DNA of 64,000 nt from positions 52,128,372 through 52,192,371 of the forward strand of contig CM051518.1 in the NCBI GenBank assembly GCA_028015205.1, read 5' to 3'. The stretch comes from Mytilisepta virgata (taxonomy: Eukaryota > Mollusca > Bivalvia > Mytilida > Mytilidae). Position numbers and translations under genes: made by a program. Positions 13,301 through 28,300 of this stretch are shown in pieces. How positions within the stretch are numbered: position 1 is the stretch's first letter; each line of letters starts with the position of its first letter. A model generated the notes under the pieces. The model did no database searches, had not been told where the DNA came from, and was given only the letters and a program-made list of their open reading frames with translations.

Positions 13301-16300
13301 ATGTGTGCTTTACTAATATTAATTGAATGTACAACTGAGCACTTGGAAAACTCTTGAGAAATTCTTTTTTATAACATTAATTTCTCATATAAAAATAAAA
13401 TCTGATAAAATCTATATCTTGTTGTAAAGTGAAAGTGTTTTTTTTTGTGACTTCGCAAATTCTTAACCTCAAGCCAAATATATTTTTCCACATAAAAATA
13501 ATTGTTTGTTCAGCAGTAATTTGTCTGTTACTGCCTATCAGGGTTCTCACTAAGGCGCATACATGCGTCCTGGACGCGCTAAAACTGGACTGAATGCGTC
13601 ATCTTTCAAACTTCTGCATCCATGGGACGCGTGTAGGTCTAATCAGCTGTGTCCAAAGACTGTAATCTTCATAAAAATCTGGAACCTCCATTTTTTGTTT
13701 TCTTGGAGATCAAAGGAGATGGAGAAAGAAAGGACAAGGATTTTAAGAGTATGTTTGAGAAAAAATAATAGTTAAGATTATAGATAAAAATATTAAAAAA
13801 TAAAATATCAATAATAAATAAGTTGTGGCAAAAAGTGTAAAGATTTTTGATCATATCTGTAACAGAAATTTTCTTCCAAGTTTGGAGCACCACTGCATAA
13901 GTTCAATTTTTTTTTTTTTTTTTTGGAAATTATATTTGTCAGTTTTTTGAGGCAGCACATGATTTTAATTATACTTAAACAATTTTATAGTACAATATTG
14001 AATAGGCCTACCATGGTCAAAATCGTGCAGAAAAGTACATTTAAAAAGTGGTGATGAGTCCTGGGACTGGACTCATCAAAATCAGCTGGAACTCACCATT
14101 CTGAAAAATGAGTCCCAGGACTCCTCATGAGAAATTCTTAGTGAGAACCCTGGTCTGTCACAGAAATGAACTAAATTAAAAATAAAGTGTTTTCATAAAA
14201 CTTTCCAGAATTTTTAATTGTGTTTGCATTGAAACTTATATAGGTTGAAGGAATATATAAAGGGCCCAACCTTTCTTATATTAAGATCAATAGTTTAAAG
14301 GACTGTGTTGCTGAAAATAGATATTTTACAAAAGAAAAATTGTTCCTTGGATACTTATCCTGACTGGATCAAAGGTTAAACAGTTGAAAGCTTTAGGAAG
14401 TGGAAGGAAGATAGTGATTTTGATATCAGTCAGTCAGAGTTTTAGGCTACAATCAAGCTTTTTCTGTCATTTATTTCAGTTGTACTTGAAAACTTGCAGC
14501 ACTCCCAAGTTCTTATGTTTTAAAAACCTTTGAGCATATAATGTTGCAGCATAAAGCTGTAGCAATGGAGTACATTGTGCATTCTTGTGTTTTTATTTCA
14601 GTGCATGCACATCACAAGTAAATTAATCATTTAACTTTTATTTGCATTGACCTCTGCTGAAATTCATAGAATATTTTTTGTTATAAATAGGAGAAAAGTA
14701 TATCAGGACATCATAAGATGTTTGAAAATTGGTATGTTTCATGGAAATGAAACACAGTAAAATACTTTTCCAATAAGACATAAAGATTAAACTTTATACA
14801 AAATATTTTTTTTTTAAGTTAAAAATGATTGTGGACTTCCTTTTAACATGAATGTTTTGTACCATAATTATGGCAAATTTTTTGTCAATTTCTGAGTTTC
14901 ATGGGAAATGAATTTTTATAGTCTTCTTTTTTTTTCTTCAAACTTTTTAAATTTTAGTCATCATATATGTCTGGTTTTCTAGCATTATTTCAGGATTAAA
15001 GTACTTGTTTTCTTCTTGGTGTCTTTAATTCCATTGAACAAATGAATTTATATAACTCAGTCATAAAAATAAACTAAAAATGTAAGCAATTGTACCTATA
15101 AGCTTGGTTTTGATATTATTGGACATAAAAATTCAAGTCTGGTATAATTATGCTTCCAGTTTTGGGTTGTTTACAAGGAATAATTTGAAATTTACTTTAC
15201 AAAATGAAATAGTTTTCTAATCTTTAACATATAAAGGCCAGTGATTTTTAATACAGAAAAAGATTGGAAATCCAATAAGTATTCAGTATTTTCAATTTCA
15301 AATCAGGATTATGACCATGGTTTTCCCTCATGTCAAAACATGGGATGTTGTTTGAAGTTAGTTACCTTTGTTGTTTTGGTAAATAAAACAATGTTTTTCA
15401 TGAATATTGATGATAAATTCATTAAATTCCTCAAAAACATGTGCTTTTGGTGATGAAGAATAAAAAAATTATAGCTTGTTTAAAAACTTAGATGAAAATA
15501 TAAACTGTAAAAGATATGGAATGTTAAATCAGGCTTTTAGTTGAATTGAACTTTTGTTTGTAAAATGTAGGGACATAAAGGTTTCAGTTTTATTCGCAAT
15601 TAGTGATTCATAGTTATTATTCACTACAGACTTTTGCACAGTGTATAATGTATTAAATAATCAAGTTTTATTCCCGACCTACAATAGTAGAGGGTCATTA
15701 TGTTTGTCAATCCTTGCATCCATCTGTTTGTCCATCCATCCCAAATCAGGTTAAAGTTTTTGGTGAAAGCAGTTTAGGGTGAAGTTGTAGTCACATCAAC
15801 TTGAAACTTAGGACACATGTTTCTTATAATGTGGTCTTTCTAATTTGCATGTCAAATTAGGGTTTTGAACCCATTTTCATGGTTCACTGAACATAGAAAT
15901 ATGATAGTGTGGAAACAGTTCATTCTCAGGTTAAAGTTTTTGGTGAAGGTAGTTTAGGGTGAAGTTGCAGTCACATCAACTTAGTACATATGTTCATTAT
16001 TATTTGATCTGTCTCAATTGCATGTCAAATTAGGGTTTTGACCCTAATTTCATGGTTCATTGAACATAGAGGATGATAGTGCAGCGGGGCATCGTGTCCT
16101 GTGGATGCATATTATTGTTTATCTTTGATTCATACCTTTGATGAAATCACTAGATAAACCTTAATTGATTGGATACTGAACCATATACACAGAATGTGGT
16201 GCTAGTGTATGTAATTTTTCATCTTTTCTTTCACATCTCTGTCAGGTAAGATACGTAGCTTCAAATAATTTATGGAAAACTTGCATGTATATAAAAAATC

Positions 16301-19300
16301 CTCTTTTTAATTTCAGGAACAGTTACAGAGTACAGTTGGAGAAGTAGAGAAATCAGACCAAGCATTATTTCAAAGGTTGTTTCCAGATGTAAAAGTTAAA
16401 GACAAATTAGTGAGTACATGTATGCTCTTACATATATGACATGATGTGAAAAAATGTAAACAAAAGATGGAGTCTTTTGTACTAAAAAGACAGATTACAT
16501 TTTGAAATCATTCAAATACATTTTTTTCTAACCAAAGCATAGGTTTTATTCATGTTTGACAATTATTATAAGCTGACATCTCAGTAAGTATGATTTAGCC
16601 AGCCCTAACCAATATGCCCCAAAAAAATGTGTGGCTTTGGTGAAATGTAATACACTCAGCCTAATCTCTTAGACTTGTATCATGATTGTTGACAAAAACA
16701 GTTTTTGTTACTAAAAATTCATTTTAAATTAAATAGCCTTACAAGTTAATGTTTCTTGGCCAAAAACATTAGTTAACTGCAGCTAAAAGAAAACAGTACT
16801 TTATGAAATGAAAGGATAATTTGCTTTGGGAGACAACATCCCATTATAATTAATGTTAATAGAAATAGATAAACATATATTTACTTTCTAACGCCAAAAA
16901 TGGTAATATTGAAAGTATATACATGTATAAGAGTTAGAATTTTATAAGTGTAAAATGAATCTCATTGGGAAATTACAAAAAAAAACGGAAATAAGTTTTC
17001 TCTTTTTGCTTTCAGAATCATAAAGATTGGATGTCATATTTTGAAAAAGAAGTTCAAACATACATTACTACATTAAAGTCACAAAAAGAAGTAAGTATGA
17101 TTTTGAAGAACTGTAAAAATAAGTCTACTTATCAAGTTCACACAATCATATAATTATAGTGTATTTAATGCATTGATGGTGTTCAGGTAGTTATAATTTT
17201 ATAGGAAATTTGTGTAAAATACCATAATAATATTTTTTAGACGTATGTGAATAGTACATTCTGCTATTCATATTTGAATTATAAAATATAAAACAGCTCA
17301 TACTAAATAAACAAATGGTCATGGGAGGAAACAGTGAACAGTAAAAGATAAAAATTCTAGGATTTTGGTTAACTAGCCTTATTGTAAGCACAAAAAAGAA
17401 GGTCAAAATCTCATCATTGGTGTATTGGAATTAGCTTTTGAAGATGAGCATATCTCGTGGCAATCAAAACTGTCATTTTTGTGTCGCCTGCTGAACGCAT
17501 GGTGGACATATAGGGATCACTATCTGTTATCTTGCGTCGTCACACATTTCTTCTATCCTCAACTACTTGTAAACCACTCAAAGCAATTTGATGAAACTTT
17601 CTCTGTGCATTAACCTTAATGCAAAGGTGTGCATTTATATTTCATTTTTAGAAAATTTTATCATGTATTTTTTTCTTTTTAGAGTGCCAAGTCAGACGAT
17701 TCTTCAAAAGTTTTAGAAGAAAATAAAAAACTAGAGTCACAGCTACAAGATCTTAAGTCAGTTTTAGATACAACAGTAAGTAATGAAGTATATTATTTAT
17801 TACATTAACTTGTACTCCCAATCAGTGTCTAATAAAAATAATTCTAAATGAATACCCCTGAGTAGATATGAACGAGATTTTCATACATCATAATTTCAAA
17901 AAAAAAATATCAGAGAAACTTGCATTAATAACTTTTATTAATCTTTTCCCAGGAAAATAAATTAAAGCAGCTTGAAAATAGTGTAGAAGGAGAGGAAAGG
18001 AAGTGGCAACAAAAGATTCAAGAATTACAGTTACAACTTGAACAGGTATGGTTAATTTAATACTGACAACGTGACAAATAAACCTTACATACATGGTTGT
18101 CATGTTCACAAAAGGATTCTTAATTTTAAGTGATTTAAAAAAAAATTAAAACTTGCTTAGACCATTATCTATGAGTTTCAAATTTTGCTAGCTGTGTGTC
18201 AGAATTGTCTTCAAAAATCATTTTAATTCCTTGGACCTCAAAATCATGTGAATGAAGTTTATGGTTACTGATATACTAACATTTTAATAGAAAACTTTTT
18301 TGTTCTGTTTGTAGAAAGGCAAGTCTGAAGATACATCAGCTTTATCAGAAGAAAATAAAAAGTTAGAATCACAAGTAGAAGAATTTAAATCAGTTTTACA
18401 AACAACAGTAAGTAAACAGTTTGTTTCAGCTAACAGTAAATGGTAAATCTAATAGTTTAATTTAAGAACAAAATAGATCACAGGAAAGGACAACAATGAT
18501 CAATCAACAATCAACCCGCAGACAGAAAAATGCATGAAAGGAGCACAAAACACAAACATGGAAACAACTGTCAGGATAGTTGTGATTTGGTACCGACATT
18601 GAGCAGTGGAGGAGTTTAAACTGGTTTTATTGGTACCAAAACCTTCCCCTTATCTATCCTGATCCTTTAGTATATAAAACACACTATAAAAGCCGTTATT
18701 ATAGTATGACTACCAACAACATGTTTAATTTTATTTTGTGACACTTTGATTTAAAGAGACTGATAGTTTTATTCTGGTTTCTTACACTGAGCCTCTAATT
18801 TATCGGGAAAAAAGAAGTAAAATATACACTATAATTGCTTAATTGCTAGTATAACTTTCATAATAATTTACAATCTGATAAGATCACAAATTTAAGGAAA
18901 CATTAGATATTTTTTATTTAAGTTAATATACATGTATAATATTCAAATGTAGTAATAAACTAAAAATGAGATTCCATGATCTGTTTTTTTAAGTTCAGGG
19001 AAAATATGTATAGAAGCATTTCATTATAAAGGCAGTGTTGAAAAAAGGAAATTTTTTCAATTCATGGAATAGATAAATAGTTGTATTTTTTGAAAACTTT
19101 AGATATGGCAAATAGTCTTTGACTGGTAGACATTTTTAGCTCACCTGTCCTAAAAGGACGTGAGCTTTTGCCATCACTTGGCAACTTTTTGTTGTCTGTC
19201 GTCCGTCTGTTGTAAACTTTTTCAAAGATCTTCTCCTCTGAAACCACTGAACTAATTACAGCCATACTTTGAGTGATCCTTTGAGTATCTAGATTAAAGT

Positions 19301-22300
19301 TTGTGTTTTATTTTCTTGTCGAGAAACATGGCCGCCATGGCTAAAAAAAGAACATAGGGGTAAAATGTAGTTTTTCGTTTATATCTTAAAAACCAAAGCA
19401 TTTAGGGCAAAAATGATAAGTAGTAAAAATGTTTATGTTAAGATCTACCGGTCAACCCATTTTTGGGTAAATGCCCCTGAACTGTTAATTTTAAGGCAAT
19501 TTTGCAGTTTTAGGTTATTAGCTTGAATATTATTATAGATAAAAACAAACTGTATACAGCAAATATGTTCAGCAAAGTAAGATCTACAAATAAGTCAATG
19601 TGACCAAAATTGTCAGTTGAACCCTTATAGGAGTTTTTGCCCTTGAAAGATTATTTACATGTAAACAGAAAATAATGGTCTGACATTGTCACAGATGTTT
19701 AGGGCGTTACTTGAAATAAATTAAATGGTAGCTGTACAAGTAAAATGGAGCATCAAGGGTCAAGGTCATTGAAAAATTCCATAGCAACCGATGAAAAAGT
19801 CCCTTGCAACAGATGAAAAATCCCTAGCAACCATATATATTTGGGTTAACACTTTCAACCCTGAATTAATTTTCAGAAATTGTCTGTTTTCAAGACTTTG
19901 CAAACTTTCGTTTGTAATATGCAAATGAGGCAGAATTTGTGAATGAAATTTTACCAGTGCATTATACAAGAGGTAGGGAAGATGGGGGGTGGGATGGTGG
20001 GTGGGACGGGAGGGGTGGAGGGGGAGGGTGGTGGGCAAAAAAGCCCTCCCCACCAGAAATATGCCTATTTTTGCTGATTTTGGGAAGTTCCCGTTGCCAT
20101 GGAAACCAAAGTGAATGCCCCACATACCTAGTAATGCGTGATGTGTTGAGAGTTGGATGCCATCTTTCCAGTAATTACTATCAAGAGGTAAAACTAAGTA
20201 AAATTGTGTTGTAGGATCGATGTATGGAAGTCCTTGGAGGCCAAAAGTGTGATTATGGGCATTTTTGCACTGTTTAGGGTGCTCAAAAGTTCAAAAAAAT
20301 TTTTAAAAATATTTCACACACACTGAGGTATTAAATGACCCTTGCTGTTCCTGTACAGCTCATTAGTAAAATTTTCCCAAACCACAATATTCCATTTGGG
20401 GCCCTAAAGGCAGCCCACCCCTCCCTCTTAATTCACCCTTTGTGACAAATGATGGCACCAAGGCTATTCTGCATGGTACTGTTGATTCATACATGTGGAT
20501 CTGGGTCCAAAATGTTACTGCTTCTGTAGCTATAATGTTTGTCTTGCAATCAAGACCAAAAAGGTGTATCCAGATATCAGTGGAGAGGATTAGGGGCATA
20601 CAAATGGCTGGAAGGGGCCATGATGCATTGAGGCATCATACGTCTGGAAAGGGTTAAGGACCTTGTAATTTACCTGTACAAGTCAAAAAGAAAGGTCAAG
20701 GGTCAAGGTCATTGAAAAAGTCCATAGCAACCAATGAAAAAGTCCCTAGCAACCATATCTATTTGGGTTCAGGATTCTATAATTTAGCTGTACAGGTCAA
20801 TATTAAGGAGAAAATTGCATTAAATAGCAAAAATAATCATTGATGCAAGATCTGCTGGTACACAAGCGATTCAGGCTCTTGGGAGCTTCTTGTTATCAAC
20901 ACAATTCTTAATTTAGTAAATTAATACGTTGCAATAGTGCCTAAAACATACATGTACATTGTAGTAATATGTACAAGTCTCTTTCTGCAGCTGATTTTTT
21001 TTTTCTCCATAGGAAAATAAATTGCAGCAGTTAGAAAATGGTGTGGAAGGAGAGGAAAATAAATGGCAACAGAAATTACAGACAGTACAGTTAGAGCTGG
21101 AACAGGTAAATTTATAGAGTTTATGGTGTTAGTTAGATCAAGAAAGAAATATACCTGTAATATACCCATTATTGTATAGTATGTAATGATCAGAAAAGAA
21201 TACAACTGAGGCAGTGGCTATGGGATATCTGATAATAGATTCTACTGGTGTTTTTACTTGATTGAAATTCTTAACTGGTTATCAACAGTTGATTCAACCA
21301 ACTGATTCAGTTATAATATAATACTATTTTTTTTTTATATCAAATTTATGAGACACAAAGAAAGCAAATTTTCATTGCTCAGTTTGTTGAGAATACAAAT
21401 GAAAAATAAGGCTTTGATAAGAACAAAATATACAGGACTTAATATTTTTTGTCATTTAAAAAGTACATCTGCAATTAAATAAGAAGTTAATTTATAACTA
21501 CATGTAATTACATGTATAATCGTTTACAAAATTTTACAATTTATTCTCTAGTTGATTGCATCAATTTTTGATTATATTTGACCATCAGAACTTCACTATA
21601 ATCTGCTCCAGGTTGAATGTCTTTCTTTCTGATGAAGAACAGGGGATTGTTACATGAATTTGACAAATTTGGGAGTTTGTTATTTTTCGTCTCTTCTGCA
21701 ATAGACATATATTGACTTATACTTTGGGGACTCGGTGGCCGAGTGGTCTAGGTAGTTCGTCATGACTACTGATGATCACTGTGGTGGGGTATGTTCTACT
21801 CCTATTTAAATTGACAATGATTGCCAATTTTCCTACCGAAGGTCATTGGTTCTCTCCGGACACTCCGGCTTCCTCCACCAATAAAAACTGGCTGCCACGA
21901 AATAGCCAACTGTGCTGAAAAACCCCAACTAAAGAAACAAACAAACTTATACTTTGTCTCATAATACTTTGTTCAGTAGGTCAAAATCTTTTTGTGCAAA
22001 ATTTGTCAAATTCAAGTGGATGACCATATATGAGTGCTTATATATTTGTTATTTAAGCTTCAAGATAAATTAGGATGAATTTTAGCAAAGTTAAATATAC
22101 ATAATAATTGCATACTTGGAATTATATATACTGAAGTTCCTATAGTAGTCTCCAAAACTACATAAAAAAATATTCATTTCAGATAACTTAATAACTTAAA
22201 AAGTGATATGAAATTCCCAAATGTGCAAGTAGAGTAAATAGATTGAATGAAATACATGTATTAACAATATACAACGTATCTTTTCAGCTGCGGCAAGATA

Positions 22301-25300
22301 ATACTAGTCTTAAAGAAGAATTAGAAAAATGTCGAGGAAGTGCAGAGGTGTGTATAATGTAGTATAAGTATATCAGTACATAAATATTCTAACACAGATA
22401 GGCATAGAGTGTATCATTCATGAAGGATTGAATAAAAAAAAATGTTTCAGAATCAATTAAAACGATTGTAATTGTATAATTAATTATTGATCAAAAAAGA
22501 TTCGGATTATATATTTTAGGACTTTTTATCTAGTGATAGAATATGGCTGTTATTTTGACACTGAGTTATTTATTTGTAGCGGTTGTAACAAATATATATT
22601 ATAGATGAGGAATCTTCTTTGTATTATTTTCTGGATAACTTTTTTATCATCGTTTAGTTAGCAGAATCTATATTGTGTTTTTCCTTTCCATATCATACCA
22701 TTTATTTCATTTTCATTATATTTATTAAATTTGCATATACTTATTATATTATTGATTAATTAACATTGATTTCAACAAGCGCTACAAAAGAGCATGCAGC
22801 ATTGTATATTGTGCTTGTAAGAAAAATGCATGTCATTTATGTTTAGCTTGAGAGATGCTACAGGTTCCTATACACACTAATAATAACATTTTTTTTGTAT
22901 AAGTTAAAATTTTGCTTAAACATATAGAAAGTAGAAACAATGAAACAAAATTCAACGTGCTTTGTACATCCTTACCGTAACCTTAGAATATGTAGAGTTT
23001 AATATTGAAAATGTTTATCAGTATAACCATTTTTCTTGCTTCTTTTATTTTATTTCAACTGGGTTAGAAGGCATATATTTACGTGTTCAGAAATATTTGT
23101 ACAAGGTACTGAAAATGAAGAATAACTGAACTTGCCTTCCAGCCTTGGCACATCATGTAGAATATTTTCATCTCAGTCCTATGCACAATATATAACCACC
23201 ACTTTTTGATCATATTTTGCAGTGAGTTCTGGGATCCATCCAATCTTCCTATCCATCACCTCATCATATCATCGCTAGTCACATCATTACAGAATTTTTC
23301 TCATTTTAATTCCTCCTCATGCTTAGAATGTTAGAAGTTTTTGTAATGCAGACACTGTTTTAGCTAAATTGTTTTGTGTTATTAAATGAGTTCTTGTTTT
23401 TTTTTCATGTTTAAGAATGTGGTCTGAAGCATGGTTTTTTTAATGCTTATACCAAGAAATGTATGTTGTAAGAATTCATTTTTCCTTCTGAAATTTTGGA
23501 AAGCCATTTTTAAAAGTCGGAGACATTTGAAATAGTATATCTGTAATATTCTATGTGTGTGAAGTGTGACCAATGTGGCGTAAGCAGTCTACATTTTCTT
23601 CTATGAATTCAACAAAATAAATTTTAAGGATAGAAAGTAAAAACTAATATGGGGCGAGTTGAAAATCTGCAGAATTTCAGTCCTGTAATTTCAGCAAATA
23701 CATTCTCATATATAATGAACATACAGTTTTTATTGTCGAGCCTATAACAAAAACATAGCGATCCTAAATTCCGTTGTCCGCTGTGTCTACATTTACAAAG
23801 TACATTACCCCTGTGGTTAGGCCATTTATTTTTAATTAATTGGTTTACGGATTTTTTTTTAAAAAATAGGGTTGGTCGGTCGGAAATTTTTTTTAAAAAA
23901 GGGTGAAAATCAGGTACAATGAAGACTGATTTTGAACAATCTTGGTTGCAATATACAAGGGTTGCAAATGATCAGTTTTAGACTTTTTGTTACCTTAATC
24001 ATCTGCCGTTCCTTTTTTTAGTGATCCGACTTGTCAACTACGACAACATACATTTTTACTCAGAAAATGAGTGGATTTGTTATCTTACAAAACGAACTTA
24101 AAAGCCGCATGGATTCTATTAGGAAATTTGTTTCATAAAACTTGTTTCTGAAATTGACATCAACTAACGGCTATAAATAGATTTTATTTTGGATCATGTT
24201 TACAAGTATTTTATTGATGGATAATGTATTTTTTAACGAATTGAAATATAGTCTTTTATGAAATTTTGATGCAAAAAGGATTTTAATTTATTTTTAATTT
24301 TGGGATGGCTGATTTTAGAGGGTTCGGGGTAATAAAAAGCCAAAACTTTCAATTTTATTTTTTCTCTTCAAATTGGCAAAATCGGGTTCATGGATCCGTA
24401 AACAAACTTATTAAAAATAAATGGCCTTGAAACAGGAGACACTGGGTTCCGTGGAACCTGTATGAATTTTTTAAAAGCAAAATCTCAAAAGTTGTTTGAT
24501 TTTAGTTTCTATATAAAGATGCAAATGTAATTTAATGTAATATTTTGAACAGATATTGATGTAAATACTTACTGTTTTATGAGTGATGGGACCTTAATCA
24601 AATATTGAATCTGTATAAAAATAAACTGCCATGATAAGTATTTAAAAAGTTCAATATAAAAAAATACAATTATGTGAATATAATTTAAATATTATCCTGG
24701 TTTGACAAAAAAGGCTTTGTGGTAGATTTTATTGTTTTGATTTGCCATAGAGTATTGTAGCGATTAATGAAATAGTGTATTTTTTATTGTATTTCAAAGT
24801 AAAAACTTTCTCCGAGCCCATTTCCAGTTAAAGATGTTTATGAAAAGAGAGAGTCATGCTATTATATGATAGTATTTGCAGCAAAATTACAAATTCTTTT
24901 GTTGACCATTCCTTAAGTTCACAGTTAACACTATTATTAGAATTTACTAAGAAAAATTAATAGTGCTAGCAATAATTTTTCAGTTTGTTTATATTCAGCC
25001 TTAACATTTGTAGCATGATGCAGAAGCCTGTATCAGAATTAACAGATAATATATTTTTTTTGTGTGGTTCATTCATTCTAGGCTTTAGGTGAATTGGACT
25101 TTGCTTATCGATGTTTAGAGAAAAGTATAACAAAAATTACAGATGAGGTAAAAAATTGATATGAAAAGAGAAAAAAATTAACCACACAGATCTGCTTATT
25201 ATGATTATTATTTAATTTCTTGGCTGTGGTGCTTATGAATTGGGTGCATGATATAACAATAGATAGAAATTTTGTATGGTTTTCTAACTTCAAGTTGACA

Positions 25301-28300
25301 CAATAGTCTATAAAGTAATACCGGTATATGAACTAAGTCAAACTCTAATCAGTATAATATTACAGCTTAACATAAAGTACAACAGTTGATTCAGTCAACC
25401 ATAACTTAGTGAATTGTTTGCTTTAGAATATTACATAAAATATTTAGTGGTTGCTTCATGCAGGTTTACAATAATACTGTAAATGCAGTTATTTTCATTG
25501 GCACCAGTATTTTGGGGAGAAAATTTATGCTATGTAAAATAAATTTTCTGGTTCTCAAATACCACCACGTCAGACAAAAAACGGCAATTTGCTTGTATGT
25601 ATCATATACAATTTCAATATTTCCCGCCTTCAAAGAGAAACAACTACATTTCACTCTTATGGTTCCATAGACTTCAGCTGTTGTTTATGAAAAATTTAAA
25701 TTTTGGGTCATAAAAAGGCCAAAGTGAAATAGAAACTAGTTTTTGTCAAAGTTTTTGATTTGCAAAAATCCAACATAGTAGAGAGAACATGATTATGTGT
25801 TATCTGGTGGGTAAATGATCTGACAGTGTTAACACAAGTTCAAAAGTAAGTAATTCCTTCCACCCCAGCACAGACTTTTTAAATGGAATGGCTTTGATGG
25901 TGTGAGTATACCATCATTACCATGGAAAATATGAAACCAGTGAGAACTACAATTTCCATGCAAATTTAACTCCTAGTACCAGTGTTTAAAGGAATCAATG
26001 TCAAAACATCAAATATAAAAATTGAATAACCTGCTTCCTCATGAAAGTTAAGAAAGTAAATATTGGTGAACCAAAAGATTTATTTTATACAGCTTTACTT
26101 GACTTTTTGTGACTTAAATTTGTGAATTGCAAATTTAATTTAAAAATAAATGCAGATGTTCTATGCTGTTACTAATAGCAATTCTATTTGAAATCCAGTT
26201 TTAGAGAAAAAAAAATTACCTCTGAGATTACTTTTATTTTTTTGAAATTTATTTAATTTGATTTATTTCAACTATAGGTAGAAGAAATATAATGTTGACA
26301 GAAATTTCGGTTTATGCAAGAACTTCTTAATTAATCAGGACTGAAATGTGGCATAAATGTCTGTTATTCTACCTTACAGTTGGAATTAATTTGATAAAAG
26401 ACAGAATTGGAATTGCTATAATTTGTGAATTTTATGTTTAATAGATGCACCACGAGAAATTGAAAAAACTTATCAAAATACTGAATGAGAACAAAATGTT
26501 CATTATTTATTCTTTGGAATGCATTTTTTCTGTTGACCAAATCTACTAATTAGTGTACAACAAGTGTTTTTACAGTATTTTGTATATATTATATTATAAT
26601 ATTATTAATTTGATGACAGTATACAAGTCAAAATTTGATATATATGAAGGGCATTTGTCATGTGTACAGGTATATATCACTACAAACAGTGTCTTTTGTT
26701 ACATATAGTGTAATTCTGTATCGGTTAACGTTTGAGCGAATGAAATAAAAAATACATCTGTTTGACTGTCGGATAAAATTTCTAGTCAAGAATTATATTT
26801 TGTATGATAGAATTAATTTTTTTGTGAAAAAGAAAATAAAATACTCAATAATGCAACTTTGAAAAATTATAAATTATAGAAATGAAATCCCAAAGTAGAA
26901 GCACTGTCTTCCATATATTTAATATGATGTAAATAATATTTATCATAATATGGTTAGAGCCATTCATAAATTGATAATGTATGGAAAGTTGATAGACAAT
27001 ATAGATTTATCATTGATATTTTCTGGTGTATAGGACATAACAATCGAATGCTTGAGAAAAATGTGCCATCTGATAGCATATAATTGATTTTAGGATTATA
27101 TATTGTATAGAATATGGTTGTGAAGAAGAAATTCTGGGAAGAAATTTTATTTTGTGTCATGCAATTTTGACCTATTTTATTCCCAAAGAGACAGTTCTAA
27201 CTTGTGAATTATTATTGGTTATTTAATTTCATTATTATTAAAAAATCAGAGTTAGTGATTTATTTTATTTTGAAAGACAGTGGGATTATAATCTTCATTA
27301 ATGGTTTACATGTTTTAATAAATTGTTGATTTTGACTTGTTCTTATGTACATCTATGCAGTAAATCCATGCCCATAATAATCTCATCTTTATAAACAACT
27401 GAAGCTACATGTAGTTGAATTTTGTTTTGAGGTGCAATTTGAAAAATATTGTAAGATATATCAGATTTTGTGATAATTGGTTTGCAAATATAGTTATTAA
27501 GTAATGAAGGGTTGTATTATGCCCGAAGGCCATGTGAGCTTTTGTCATCACTTGGCATCAGTCGTCTGTCCGTTAACTTTTCATATTTTAATCTTCTCCT
27601 GTGAAACCACTGGTACAAATAGAACTTAGCTTGACAGGAAGCATCTGTGTAAGGTCCTTTATTAAATATCCTCATTTCGTTGTAATCGAGCAACAAACAT
27701 GGCCTGAATTGGCAATTGTTATTTCTGATTGGCTGATATTAAAAAACCAAACTTTACAGGAAAGATCTATGGAAGGCCTTTCACAAAATTTTCTCATTTT
27801 ATCCTGATTGGAATACAAACATGGCCGCCATGGTCAATTCTTGATTGGCTGATTAAAATTTTTTTTTACTCACAAATTGGTTGGCAAAATAAAACTTAAC
27901 TTGACAGGAGGCATCTATGGTAGGTCCCTAATGAAATTTTCTCATTTTGTCCCAATCAGATAGTAAACATGGCTCCCATGGGCAATTTTTGTTTCTGATT
28001 GGCTGATTTTTAAAAATCTTCTCTGAAACTTCATGGCCAAATATAACCAAACTTTACAGGAAGAATATTTGGAAGGTACTTTATAAGCTTTGTTTATTTT
28101 GTCTTGATCGGACAACAAATGGCCAAATGGAACCTTACGTGACCAGAAGGATCTGTGGAAAGTTCTAATGAAATTTTCTTATGTTGTCCCAATGGGACTA
28201 AAAACATGGCTCATTAAATGGGACCTAACTTAAGATTATTAAGTCAGCTAACGTAATCTAAAGGCCTTTCTTGCCAGGTGCAGTTAAGAAACTTAATATT

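Noticed and set aside
19939..20214. Gly-rich 91-codon ORF
   Set aside because: Comes from a GGTGGGATGG-type simple repeat inside the piggyBac-like MITE.
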